Below, one piece after another: positions 16,502-24,903 of a stretch of 64,000 nucleotides of DNA. Positions within the stretch are counted from its first letter, which is position 1, and each line of letters opens with the position of its first letter. The position numbers and the translations under genes are program-made. Source of the DNA: Catellatospora coxensis (GTDB lineage Bacteria; Actinomycetota; Actinomycetes; Mycobacteriales; Micromonosporaceae); the NCBI RefSeq assembly GCF_016862635.1, contig NZ_BONI01000034.1:1-64000 (forward strand), written 5' to 3'. Under the pieces are notes generated by a model. It saw only the letters and a list, made by a program, of their open reading frames with translations. It searched no databases and was not told the origin of the DNA.

Positions 16502-17247
16502 CGGATGTCCACCCGGTCCGGGGTGTAGCGGTGGTCGGCGTACCAGGCCAGGGTGCCGACTAGGCCGTACGCGCGCAGCCGCCGGACCGAGCCGTGCACC
16601 AGCACGTCGCGGCGCAGGCCGTAGTCGCGGGTGAGGCGGCGGACCCGGTTGACCAGTGCCCGGTCCTCGTGCACGTCCTCGATGCGGGTGCGGGGGAAGC
16701 CGCCCGCGGCCTCGTACAGCTCGGCGGTGATGGCGAGGTTGCAGCCCGGCATCATCACGTACGGGCCGAGGTACGCGGCGTCGCGGTTGCCGGGCCGGAA
16801 ACGGCCGAACGTCGCCGCGATCGACACCACGGCGGGCAGCAGCCGCCGTTCCCACCAGCGCAGCGGGAACTCGTCGGCACGGGGCCGCAGCGGGCCGCTG
16901 AGCATGCGCAGCCCGTCGGCGAAGCCGCGGCGCACCGCGGCGGTCCAGCCGGGCGCGGGCAGGCAGTCGGCGTCGGTGCGGGCCAGCAGCGTCGCACCGT
17001 GGGCGATGGCGTGCCGCATGCCGGTGTCGGCGGCCGCGCCGGTGCCCTTCACCGGTTCGGTGATCACGTGCAGGTCGAGGCGGTCGGCGAACCCGGCGGC
17101 GATCTCCGCGGTCGCGTCGGTGCTGCCGTTGTCGACCACGACCACCGTGAACGCGCCGTCGGTCTGCTCGGTCAGCCGCTGCAGCGTCGCCCCGATGGAG
17201 CGCTGCTCGTCGTACGCGGGGATGACGACCCAGAGGTGGTGGCCCAT
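16498..17247 (-). CDS. Family 2 glycosyltransferase
   Basis: 249 residues, GT-A fold. VVIPAYDEQRSIGATL opens the fold, VVVVDNGSTDATAEIA is the nucleotide site, ARTDADCLPAP carries the DxD motif, and EDVHEDRALVNRV has the ED acceptor-base region. There are no clear membrane helices, so it is cytosolic or peripheral. It sits between the OleA-like and P450 genes and overlaps both (1 nt and 4 nt). A glycosyltransferase is not part of known Ole, lipstatin or nocardiolactone pathways, so the end product here may be glycosylated. Alternatively it makes the acyl acceptor. Confidence 0.85.
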   Translation of the reverse strand: MGHHLWVVIPAYDEQRSIGATLQRLTEQTDGAFTVVVVDNGSTDATAEIAAGFADRLDLHVITEPVKGTGAAADTGMRHAIAHGATLLARTDADCLPAPGWTAAVRRGFADGLRMLSGPLRPRADEFPLRWWERRLLPAVVSIAATFGRFRPGNRDAAYLGPYVMMPGCNLAITAELYEAAGGFPRTRIEDVHEDRALVNRVRRLTRDYGLRRDVLVHGSVRRLRAYGLVGTLAWYADHRYTPDRVDIR

Positions 17248-18248
17248 CACAGCTCCGCGAACATGACGCCGAGGCTGACCCCGCCGGCCAGGCCGATCAG
17301 CGCGACCCGGTCGCCGGGGCCGCACCGCCCGTCCTGGATCGCGGTCGCCAGCTGCAGGGGCAGCGTGACGCTGGCCAGGTTGCCGTGCTCGGGCAGGGTG
17401 ACCACGAGCCGGTCCGCCGGGACGCCCAGGCCCGCCCGCAGCTGCTCCAGGTAGGGCAGCGCGACCTGGTGCACGGCCACGACGGCGAAGTCGTCCCAGG
17501 TCAGGCCGGTGTCGCCGAGCGCCTCCAGGAACAGCCGGGCGCCGTTGCGCACGAACACGTCACGCAGCCGCCGCCCGTCGCCGCTGAAGTACGTCGCGTC
17601 GGGGTCGCGCGGGCGCATGGTGCCGCCGGCGGGCAGGGTGCCCACGTCCCAGGCGGTGGAGTCGGCGGCGAAACGCCGGTGGAAGATCCCGCCCGAGGCG
17701 GCCGCTTCGAGCAGCATCGCCGCCCCGCCGTCGGACAGGGTGTAGCCGGCGAACGCGTCGATGAACTGGGCCCGGTCGCGCACCTGCCAGCGGATCGCCC
17801 GCGACGGCACCTCGCCGGAGCAGACCAGCACCCGCCGGTGCTGCCCGGTGACGATCAGGGCCTCGGCGAGCTGGATAGCGTTGAGGAAGCTGTTGCAGGC
17901 GTTCTTCACGTCGAAGACCGGGCAGCTCGCGCCGAGCTTGGCGGCCACGATGTGCGCGGTCGCGGGTTCGATCAGGTCCTGCGACGCCGACCCGAAGACG
18001 ATCAGGTCCACGTCGGCGGCGGCCAGGCCGTGCCCGGCGAGCAGCTTGTCCGCGGCGGCGACGGCCAGGTCGGAGGCCTGCACGTCGTCTGCGGCGTAGT
18101 GCCGGCGCCGGATGCCGGTCAGCCGCTCCACGATGGAGGCGTGCGGGACGAACCCGGGACTGTGCTCGGCGATACGGCGCTCCACCTGCGCACTGCTGAG
18201 CAGCGCGGGCGGCAGGTGCGCCTCCACCCCGACGATCCTGGCTCTCAT
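17247..18248 (-). CDS. OleA-like ketosynthase III (head-to-head acyl condensing enzyme)
   Basis: 333 residues, thiolase fold. The triad is Cys118 (VKNACNSF), His260 (VAVHQVAL) and Asn290 (EHGNLAS). Glu94 in LIEPATAH lies 24 residues before the Cys, close to where OleA carries its catalytic Glu117; housekeeping FabH has no Glu there. OleA joins two fatty acyl-CoAs to a beta-keto acid. It is the first gene of the operon; ATG 18248 has an AGGAGGTG ribosome site, the best in the cluster. A FabH-like priming synthase is the alternative, but absence of acyl carrier and other fatty-acid genes argues against it. Confidence 0.82.
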   Translation of the reverse strand: MRARIVGVEAHLPPALLSSAQVERRIAEHSPGFVPHASIVERLTGIRRRHYAADDVQASDLAVAAADKLLAGHGLAAADVDLIVFGSASQDLIEPATAHIVAAKLGASCPVFDVKNACNSFLNAIQLAEALIVTGQHRRVLVCSGEVPSRAIRWQVRDRAQFIDAFAGYTLSDGGAAMLLEAAASGGIFHRRFAADSTAWDVGTLPAGGTMRPRDPDATYFSGDGRRLRDVFVRNGARLFLEALGDTGLTWDDFAVVAVHQVALPYLEQLRAGLGVPADRLVVTLPEHGNLASVTLPLQLATAIQDGRCGPGDRVALIGLAGGVSLGVMFAEL

Positions 18249-18331
18249 CACACCTCCTGCACGGCCGGGACGCCCGGCTACGGGCGGTCCGGCATGGCCT
18301 ACCATCTGTGCACGGTAGTCGGAGGGCGAAA

Positions 18332-19519
18332 ATGCTTCACGGTCCGGTGACGGAGGACGCACAGGCCCGCAGGCACGAGGCGCGGCTGCTGCGGGCGGGC
18401 AACCCGGCGCTGTGGGCGCTGCTGACGGTCGGGCGGGTGCTCGGGCCGCTGGTGCGGCTGCCCCGGCTCGGCTGGGTGGTGACAGACCCGGTGCTGGCCC
18501 GGCGCGTCCTCAACGATCCCGCGTTCAGCATGGTCGGCGAGGGCGGCGTCGGCGACCTGTGGGGTCAGCTGTTCGGGGCCGAGTTCGCGTCGTTCTTCGC
18601 CGGGGCCCGCCACGCCGAGCTGCGCTCGCTGGCCCGGGACCTGTTCACCGAGGACAGCGCGCGGCGGCTGGTCGATCGGGTGCAGGGCCCGCATCACGCG
18701 CGGCTGCGCGCCCGGCTGGCGGCGGGCGAGGAGGTGGATCTGGCGGCGGTGGTCCGCATGACATCGGCGTACACCGTCGCCGACCTGCTCGGGGTGACCG
18801 TGTCCGATGACGAGGCGGCGCTGGCGCTGTTCGCCTCCGCGGAGCGGCTGGCGGCCCTCGCCCTGGGCACGCAGGCGTCGACGGCGCTCGCGCCCGAGGT
18901 GATCGCGAAGGCGGGCGGGCTGGTCGAGGCGATCACCGGCGACGTCGAGCGGGCCTACCGCACCGGTGGCCCGGACACCATCCTGGGCCGCAGCCGTGGG
19001 CTGGACCTGGGGCTCGACCTGGCGAGAGGGCTCACCACGCTGCTGGTGATCGCGGGCACGGAGACGGGCGCGTCGTCGCTGACCCGGACCGTGGCGCTGC
19101 TGCACGACACCGGCCAGCAGCACCGGCTGCTGGCCGACCCGGCGCTGACCGCCAACGCCGTGCGGGAGGGCCTGCGGGTGACCACGCCCGCGCCGGTGAT
19201 CGGGCGGCACATCGCCCGCGACACCGAGATCGACGGGCGGCGGCTGCGCCGCGACGGCCGGGTGATGATGCTGACCTACGTCGCGGACAACAAGGCCGGG
19301 CCGTTCGACATCACCCGCGAGTACGTGCCGGAGACGCGGCAGCTGTGGTTCGGCGCGGGTCGGCACCTGTGCCTGGGCGCGGCGGTGGCCCGGGTCCAGC
19401 TGACCCGGCTGCTGGAGACGCTGACCGCCGACGGGCGGCCGTGGCAGGTGGTGTCGCGCGCTCCGGCGCGGCGGGTGCTCGTGCCGACGTACGAGTCGCT
19501 GCGCATCCGTACGGCCTGA
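18332..19519 (+). CDS. Cytochrome P450 (second, divergent)
   Basis: 395 residues. The heme loop is FGAGRHLCLG (Cys347), the I-helix LLVIAGTETGASSL and the K-helix EGLRVTTPAP. The ATG at 18332 follows GGAGGGCG. It diverges from the OleA-like gene across an 83-nt shared promoter region and is a paralog of the operon P450. The pair may have arisen by duplication to oxidise successive positions of one molecule. No ferredoxin gene is nearby, so redox partners come from elsewhere. Confidence 0.9.
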   Translation: MLHGPVTEDAQARRHEARLLRAGNPALWALLTVGRVLGPLVRLPRLGWVVTDPVLARRVLNDPAFSMVGEGGVGDLWGQLFGAEFASFFAGARHAELRSLARDLFTEDSARRLVDRVQGPHHARLRARLAAGEEVDLAAVVRMTSAYTVADLLGVTVSDDEAALALFASAERLAALALGTQASTALAPEVIAKAGGLVEAITGDVERAYRTGGPDTILGRSRGLDLGLDLARGLTTLLVIAGTETGASSLTRTVALLHDTGQQHRLLADPALTANAVREGLRVTTPAPVIGRHIARDTEIDGRRLRRDGRVMMLTYVADNKAGPFDITREYVPETRQLWFGAGRHLCLGAAVARVQLTRLLETLTADGRPWQVVSRAPARRVLVPTYESLRIRTA

Positions 19520-19522
19520 TTT

Positions 19523-19570
19523 CGAAAGGTTTTCGCCCGGGGTGGCGTGCCGTTGCCGAAAAGGTTTTCG
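19523..19570. promoter_or_regulatory. Two LacI-type operator-like sites upstream of the GH43 gene
   Basis: 19523-19535 reads CGAAAGGTTTTCG and 19557-19570 reads CGAAAAGGTTTTCG. Both are imperfect palindromes with CGAAA/TTTCG arms, spaced about 34 bp centre to centre (roughly three helical turns). CGAAA-type palindromes are typical of LacI-family repressors of actinomycete glycosidase genes. No lacI gene is in the window. Confidence 0.5.
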
Positions 19571-19804
19571 TAGTCCATCGTGGCACCTGTCGATGCACCG
19601 GCATCCCCGGCGAGAGGAGTCCACGCCCCCAGACCGGCATCCCCACCGACACCCCCTGTACAGGTGAGGCACCGACCAGCCCTCGCGGTGACCGGGTAGG
19701 CACGGCTCCCCCGCGGCGCGTCCCGCCGTGCCGGGAGACGGCGTGCGCCGCGGCGGCCCATGGCGGCGTCTCGCCGAGCCCGCCCCTACCCGGAGGACGC
19801 GAAC

Positions 19805-21571
19805 ATGACACGCTCCCGACTACTGTCCCTGCTCACCGTGCCCGCCATCGTGGCCGCGACGCTGTTCGTCCCGCAGCCGGCCGCCGCGATCGTCACGTTC
19901 GGCTCCACCGCCGTCAATCAGAACGGCGGCAACTGCGCGGCCCTGCCCAACGGCGACACCGCCAACCTGGTGCAGCTCACCCAGCAGGTCTGCAACTCGG
20001 CCACGTACCAGCGGTTCACCTTCACGCCGGTGTCGGGCACCTCGGACACCTACACCATCGCGACGTCGACCTCGGGCAAGTGCGTGGACGTCAACGGCGC
20101 GTCCACGGCCGACAACGCCACGATCATCCAGTGGCCGTGCCACACCAACGCCAACCAGCGCTGGCGGCTGGCCGCGGTGACGGTCAGCGGCACCGACAAG
20201 ACGTTCAACGTGATCTCGGTCGGCTCGGGCAAGTGCCTGGTGCCCAGCGGCGGCTCGTCGGCGGCGAACACCGGCCTGGTGCAGCTGCCGTGCAGCACCG
20301 CGACGAGCCGGGTGTGGCGTCTGCCGTCGTACGTCACCGACAGCACCGGCGTCACGGTCACCAACCCGGGCAGCCGCTCCACCACGGTGAACACCGCCAC
20401 GTCGCTGGCCCTGCAGGCGTCGGGCGGCTCCGGCGGCTACACGTGGACGGCCAGCGGCCTGCCCGCCGGGCTGAGCATCAACGGCTCGACCGGTGTCATC
20501 AGCGGCACGCCGACGACCGTGGCGTCGTACTCCGTCACCGCCACCGCGACCAGCGGCGGCGTCAGCGGCAGCACCACGTTCAGCTGGACGATCACGTCGA
20601 GCGGCGGCACGAACACGTTCACCAACCCGATCAAGGCGCAGGGCCCGGACCCGTGGCTGCAGTACTACAACGGCTACTACTACCTGGCCACGACCACCTG
20701 GAACCGCACCATCACCATGCGCCGGGCGACCACCATGCGCGGCCTGGCCACGGCCACCGACCAGGTGCTGTTCAACCTGACCAACCCCAACGGCGCGGGC
20801 ACCATGTGGGCCCCGGAGTTCCACCTGCTCAACGGACCGAACGGGCTGCGGTGGTACTTCTACTACACCGCCGGGCAGGAGCCGTACAACCTGGGCACCC
20901 AGCGCATCCACGTGCTGGAGAGCGCGGGCACGGACCCGATGGGCCCGTACAGCTTCAAGGCCGACCTGCTCGACCCGACGCAGAACAACACCTGGGAGCT
21001 CGACCCGGGCATCCTGCAGCTCAACGGCCAGCTGTACCTGCTGGGCACGTTCTACAACGGCTCGCAGCCGCTGTTCATCCGGCCGCTGAGCAACCCGTGG
21101 ACCGCCAGCGGCACCCGCCGCATCCTGACCACCCCGACGCTGAGCTGGGAGACGGTCGGCGGGGCGGTCGCCGAGGGCGGTGAGGTCCTGCAGCGCAACG
21201 GCAAGACGTTCATCATCTACTCGGCCAGCCACTGCTCCACCCCGGACTACAAGCTGGGCATGCTCACCTACAACGGCACCGGCGACCCGCTGCTGTCGTC
21301 GTCGTGGACCAAGTCGCCGAACCCGGTCTTCCAGCGCTCCAACGCCAACGGCGTGTACGGGCCGGGCCACAACGGCTTCTTCAAGTCCCCCGACGGCACC
21401 GAGGACTGGATCGTGTACCACGCGAACAGCTCGACCAGCGGCGGCTGCGACATGAACCGCTCCACCCGGGTCCAGAAGATCACCTGGAACGCCGACGGCA
21501 CCCCTAACCTCGGCGTGCCGGTCGCGACCGGCGTCACCCTGACGGCGCCCTCGGGCGAGCCGACGTCGTGA
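19805..21571 (+). CDS. Secreted glycoside hydrolase family 43-like protein with ricin and Ig-type domains
   Basis: 588 residues. A signal peptide (about 1-28, ending PAAA) is followed by a ricin-type beta-trefoil (about 35-150, GKCVDVNGAS and GKCLVPSGG repeats with QRWR-type motifs). Next comes a putative-Ig He_PIG domain (about 180-265, GLPAGLSINGSTGVISGTP) and a five-bladed GH43 propeller. Propeller landmarks are GPDPWLQYYNGYYYLA, MWAPEFH, ELDPGILQLNG and VAEGGEVLQRNG, holding the two Asp and one Glu expected for catalysis. Likely an extracellular alpha-L-arabinofuranosidase or related arabinan/xylan side-chain enzyme. Regulation probably runs through the operators at 19523-19570. Confidence 0.88.
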   Translation: MTRSRLLSLLTVPAIVAATLFVPQPAAAIVTFGSTAVNQNGGNCAALPNGDTANLVQLTQQVCNSATYQRFTFTPVSGTSDTYTIATSTSGKCVDVNGASTADNATIIQWPCHTNANQRWRLAAVTVSGTDKTFNVISVGSGKCLVPSGGSSAANTGLVQLPCSTATSRVWRLPSYVTDSTGVTVTNPGSRSTTVNTATSLALQASGGSGGYTWTASGLPAGLSINGSTGVISGTPTTVASYSVTATATSGGVSGSTTFSWTITSSGGTNTFTNPIKAQGPDPWLQYYNGYYYLATTTWNRTITMRRATTMRGLATATDQVLFNLTNPNGAGTMWAPEFHLLNGPNGLRWYFYYTAGQEPYNLGTQRIHVLESAGTDPMGPYSFKADLLDPTQNNTWELDPGILQLNGQLYLLGTFYNGSQPLFIRPLSNPWTASGTRRILTTPTLSWETVGGAVAEGGEVLQRNGKTFIIYSASHCSTPDYKLGMLTYNGTGDPLLSSSWTKSPNPVFQRSNANGVYGPGHNGFFKSPDGTEDWIVYHANSSTSGGCDMNRSTRVQKITWNADGTPNLGVPVATGVTLTAPSGEPTS

Positions 21572-21576
21572 CCCGT

Positions 21577-21615
21577 GCCGCCCGCCGCCACCGGGCCACG
21601 GTGGCGGCGGGCGGC
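21577..21615 (+). terminator. Hairpin terminator after the GH43 gene
   Basis: A perfect 16-bp GC stem (GCCGCCCGCCGCCACC and its complement) with a 7-nt loop, starting 6 nt after the stop codon. Confidence 0.85.
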
Positions 21616-22108
21616 CGCGACCCCCTCCGGTACAGGAATGAATGTGCATTTCACCGGACGACCACCGGCACCAGCGCTAACCTCGCCGCATGTCGCCAAA
21701 CCGGTCATCGTGGCCCAGATCACCCACCGTGTGACGACGCGCCGATCTTCGGCGGGTCCGCGATCGAGGACCTAGATCACGGCTACACTCTCGCCCGCAC
21801 GCGGTGGTGGCCGCGGGCGCCGGCGGGAGCGGGGATCCAGCTCGTCTCCTCCGCCTGCCGCACCCCTGTCCGGGGGCCGCGGGACGCCGTGCACCGTTGC
21901 CACCACGCCGTTCTCGGAGCCGTCGAGGCGATCCGTGAGGGCCGAAAAGAAGACCCTCGCAATCGCGAACCGAAACGACGGCCCCGGCGTTGAACCTGCA
22001 ACACCCCGCCGCTGCCGAGATGTGACGCGGAACAACATCGGCGGGACTGGAATAGGCACCACAGTGACGGTGTTCCAACGGTGCGTCACGAGGGGGGAGA
22101 GAAAGACC
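21616..22108. other. Intergenic region without a convincing gene
   Basis: About 490 nt between the GH43 terminator and the DUF4193 gene. The open frames on both strands lack starts with ribosome sites and resemble no protein family. It presumably contains the DUF4193 promoter. Confidence 0.6.
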
Positions 22109-22387
22109 ATGGCAATCACCGACTACGACACGCCCCGCACGCCCGCCGTCGAGGAGGACAGCCTCGAGGAGCTGCGTGCTCGGCGTGATGCGCCCAACGC
22201 TTCGGCGGTGGACGTCGAGGAGAGCGAGTCCTACGACCTGCCCGGCGGCGAGCAGCTCGACGAAGAGCTGACCGTGCCGGTCGTGGCCCAGCAGGCGGAC
22301 GAGTTCCGCTGCACGAAGTGCTTCCTGGTCCGCCACCGCAATCAGCGGGCGGCGGCCGGCAAGGACGTGTGCCTCGAGTGCTCGTGA
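22109..22387 (+). CDS. DUF4193-family protein with C-terminal zinc-ribbon-like cysteines
   Basis: 92 residues. Acidic N-terminal part (EEDSLEELRARRD, then SESYDLPGGEQLDEEL) and a C-terminal pair of CxxC motifs (RCTKCFLV and VCLECS) that probably bind zinc. This is the DUF4193 pattern conserved in actinobacteria (mycobacterial Rv2699c group). Elsewhere it lies near dut; here it is alone. A GGGGGGAGAG ribosome site precedes ATG 22109. Molecular role unknown. Confidence 0.88.
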   Translation: MAITDYDTPRTPAVEEDSLEELRARRDAPNASAVDVEESESYDLPGGEQLDEELTVPVVAQQADEFRCTKCFLVRHRNQRAAAGKDVCLECS

Positions 22388-22401
22388 CCTGACGCGGGCC
22401 G

Positions 22402-22458
22402 GTGGCGGGGCCCGGGTGCGCGAGCGTCAGCTCCGCGCGACCCGGGTGGTCCCGCCAC
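22402..22458 (+). terminator. Long imperfect hairpin after DUF4193
   Basis: GTGGCGGG at 22402 pairs with CCCGCCAC at 22451-22458, and inside it CCCGGGT pairs with ACCCGGG; the loop is 22420-22432 or so. It follows the stop codon by 15 nt. Confidence 0.65.
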
Positions 22459-22513
22459 TGCGGGCTGGTGGCCCGCCGGCGTCCCCATGGGGGGCAGGGA
22501 CGCCGGGCGGCTG

Positions 22514-22814
22514 TCACAGCGTGATCGACCAGCCGTTGAGTGAGCCGAAGTTCCACGATCGGGTGTCGCTGGCGCGCAGCAGCCAGGTGCCCGCGGCTGG
22601 CGAGGACACCCCGGCCGCCGTGTACGAACCACCCTGGTAGCTGGTGCACGCACCGGTGGTCGCCGTGACCGGCGCGCTCGCCGCCGACGTGTTGCCCGCG
22701 GTCCGCGCCCGCACGGTGAACGTGTACGACGTGGCCGCCGACAGCTTGGACACCGTGGCCGAGGTGCCGCGACCGACATGGCCAGCGACGACCCCTGGTA
22801 CACGTCGTAGCCGC
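22514..22814 (-). pseudogene. Remnant: C-terminus of a secreted protein (Fn3 plus P-domain-like tail), frameshifted
   Basis: On the minus strand GYDVYQGSSLAMSV (one frame) continues as GTSATVSKLSAATSYTFTVRA (another frame), together a typical fibronectin type III domain. This is followed by a short linker and GTWLLRASDT then LNGWSITL, the end of a proprotein-convertase P-domain or similar jelly roll, and a stop. There is no start codon or N-terminal part. A frameshift lies near 22770. Homology stops near 22814, exactly where a glutaminase remnant begins on the other strand. Confidence 0.7.
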
Positions 22815-23271
22815 AGTCGCGCAGGACGAACACGGCCGCGCCGAGCGCAACCTCGCCACCGCGCACCTGGTGGCCGCGTACGGCGACCTGCACCAGCCGG
22901 TCGACACGGTGCCGGCCCACTACGTGTGGCAGTGCGCGATCGCGGCGAGCTGCCGGGACCTGGCCCTGGCGGGGCTGCTGCTGGCCCGGGGCGGGGTGCG
23001 GGCCGACGGGCGGCGGCTGCTGAGCGCGCAGGACACCCGGCGGGTGAACGCGACGATGCTGACCTCCGGCGCGTACGACGCCAGCCCCGACCTGGCGGAC
23101 CGGATCGGGCTGCCGCTGAGGTCAGGGGTCGGGGGCGGGATCCTGGCCGTGGCCCCCCGCCTGGGCGCTGTCTGCGCGTGGGGGCCCGGCCTGGACTCCT
23201 CCGGCAACTCGATCGCCGGTCAGCTGGCGCTGGAGCACTTCGCCGCGCTGACCGGCTGGTCGGTGTTCTGA
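22815..23271 (+). pseudogene. Remnant: C-terminal half of a glutaminase
   Basis: The frame reads AERNLATAHLVAAYG, DLALAGLLLARGGVRADG, IGLPLRSGVGGGILAV, GPGLDSSGNSIAG and ends LALEHFAALTGWSVF. These are landmarks of the second half of GlsA-type glutaminases (glutamine to glutamate plus ammonia). The catalytic SxxK Ser/Lys and other N-terminal parts are missing. A GTG at 22870 could start translation, but the product would be inactive. The 5' boundary abuts the Fn3 remnant, indicating a deletion between two formerly divergent genes. Confidence 0.75.
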
Positions 23272-23281
23272 GCCGCCGGGG

Positions 23282-24271
23282 TCAGCTCACCGGCCGCGAA
23301 GGCCCGGTGATCTTGTCGATGCCCCAGCCGACGCCGACCCCGACCAGCAGCGCGATCCCGGCGGTCAGCCCGTAGGTCAGCCAGCTGGGCGCGTCGGCCA
23401 GGCGCAGCGCGGTGTCACCCAGCACCAGCAGCGCGGTGGCCAGCAGCGTGCCCGCCACGCCACCGCGGTAGGTGAAGACGCTGACACCGCCGAGCAGCAC
23501 CGCGGCGACGGCGACCAGCTGACGGTCACCGGTGACGGCGAACGCCCCGCCGAGGTAGCCGACCAGGGCGATGCCGCTCAGCGCGGCCAGCAGCCCCGAG
23601 CCGGCGAATCCGAGCACCGCGCCGGCCAGCCGCTTGCCCTGGAAACGCGGGACCTCGCCGTCAGTCCGGGCGGCGACGAGCATGCGGTGCAGCGCCGTGC
23701 CCTGGAAGGCGGCTCCGCCGACGAGTGATCCGATCACGAACAGCCCCGCCCAGGCCCAGATGGCCCACTCGCTGGTCGGTCCGTCGCGCAGCGGGACGCC
23801 CTGCGCTTCGGACAGGCCCAGCGCGACGCTCTGCGCCACGGCCAGGCCGCCGAGCGACACCGCCCAGGCGGGAGCCGAGGTGAGCCCGGTGATCACGCCG
23901 AGGACGAGGCAGAACAGCAGGATCACGACTACGGCGGTCGCCGCGGCGAGCACGCCGGGCCAGTCGGCTTCGACGAGTTTGGCGTAGACGACCCCGGCGA
24001 GCGCGGCCAGTGCCCCGACCGCGAGGTTCGGGTTGCCGGTGCGCAGCGAGAACGCGAACGCGCTGGCGAGCAGGCCGAGCGAGGCCAGGCTCAGCCATAG
24101 GCCGCGGCCGAACGCGTCGCCGTCGCTCTGCACGGCCACCACGATCGCGGCGACGACGACCAGCAGGAACAGGATCGCCTCCCAGCCGATGCGGGCCAGC
24201 AGGCCGGCGGTGCGGCGGGGCCGGGGCGGGAGCGCGTCCACGGCCGTCGTGGGCGGCGCGATGATCACCAT
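23282..24271 (-). CDS. Multi-pass membrane protein resembling a sugar-type ABC permease (RbsC/XylH-like)
   Basis: 329 residues with about 9-10 hydrophobic segments, starting after a basic Pro-rich N-terminus (LPPRPRRTAGLLARIG). The GLTSAPAWAVSLGGLAVAQS and GVPLRDGPTSEWAIW regions and the FQGKRLAGAVLGFAGSGLLAALSG loop match the BPD_transp_2 permeases of monosaccharide importers. No ATPase or binding protein is adjacent, so it may be an orphan permease or a degenerate homolog. The ATG at 24271 has a GGAGG site 9 nt upstream. It faces the CBS gene divergently. Confidence 0.7.
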   Translation of the reverse strand: MVIIAPPTTAVDALPPRPRRTAGLLARIGWEAILFLLVVVAAIVVAVQSDGDAFGRGLWLSLASLGLLASAFAFSLRTGNPNLAVGALAALAGVVYAKLVEADWPGVLAAATAVVVILLFCLVLGVITGLTSAPAWAVSLGGLAVAQSVALGLSEAQGVPLRDGPTSEWAIWAWAGLFVIGSLVGGAAFQGTALHRMLVAARTDGEVPRFQGKRLAGAVLGFAGSGLLAALSGIALVGYLGGAFAVTGDRQLVAVAAVLLGGVSVFTYRGGVAGTLLATALLVLGDTALRLADAPSWLTYGLTAGIALLVGVGVGWGIDKITGPSRPVS

Positions 24272-24459
24272 GGCTGGACCTCCACAGACCGTCGTGAATG
24301 GACGAAAGCCCACTATAGAACGGGTCCGCACGGCTGTCACCGGCGTCGCGCGCCGAGCGCGGTGCGGTCGGCCGGGAGATCGGCTAGGCTGTCCCCTGGA
24401 GCGCCGGGAAGTCTGGTCGGCAACGGTATCCGTCGACGACCGGAACAGGAGTCCCGCCC

Positions 24460-24903
24460 GTGCGCGCTTCCGATCTCGTGGTCCCCTGGCCCACCGTCAC
24501 CATGTCCACGCCCGCGCTGGACACCACCCGCATCCTGGCCGACGCCGACCTGCCCGGCCTGATCGTGGTCGACGAGGCGGGTGCGCCGTTCGCGGTGCTG
24601 CCCGGCACGCAGGTGCTGCGCCTGGCGGTGCCGTCGTACTACCAGGACGACCCGAACCTGACCCACCTGGTCGACGAGGCCGCGGCCGACGTGTTCATGC
24701 GCGAGCTGGGCGGGCGTACGGTGCGCGAGCTGTTGCCCCCGCAGCCGCACGAGCTGCCCGTGGTCGGGCCGGAGGCGACCGCGCTGGAGCTCGCCGCGCT
24801 GATGGCGCGCACCCGCAGCCCGCTGGTCGCGGTGGTCGACGGCGGCAGGCTGCTGGGCGCGGTGACCCTGCACGGGTTGCTGGACCGGGTGGTGCCGGCA
24901 TGA
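24460..24903 (+). CDS. CBS-domain protein paired with an ion permease
   Basis: 147 residues containing two CBS motifs: the first spans about residues 1-60 (TRILADADLPGLIVVDEAGAPFAVLPGTQV), the second about 80-145 (ALELAALMARTRSPLVAVVDGGRLLGAVTLHGLL). CBS pairs bind adenine nucleotides. The stop overlaps the ATG of the permease (ATGA at 24900), implying that it senses energy or nucleotide state to gate the transporter. The GTG at 24460 has AGGAG 8 nt upstream. Confidence 0.85.
   Translation: MRASDLVVPWPTVTMSTPALDTTRILADADLPGLIVVDEAGAPFAVLPGTQVLRLAVPSYYQDDPNLTHLVDEAAADVFMRELGGRTVRELLPPQPHELPVVGPEATALELAALMARTRSPLVAVVDGGRLLGAVTLHGLLDRVVPA

Noticed and set aside
22765-22830. GSSLAMSVA on the minus strand, recalling a subtilase GTSMA serine motif
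   Set aside because: The surrounding residues fit a fibronectin type III domain (GYDVYQG before, GTSATV after a frameshift) and no subtilase context exists.
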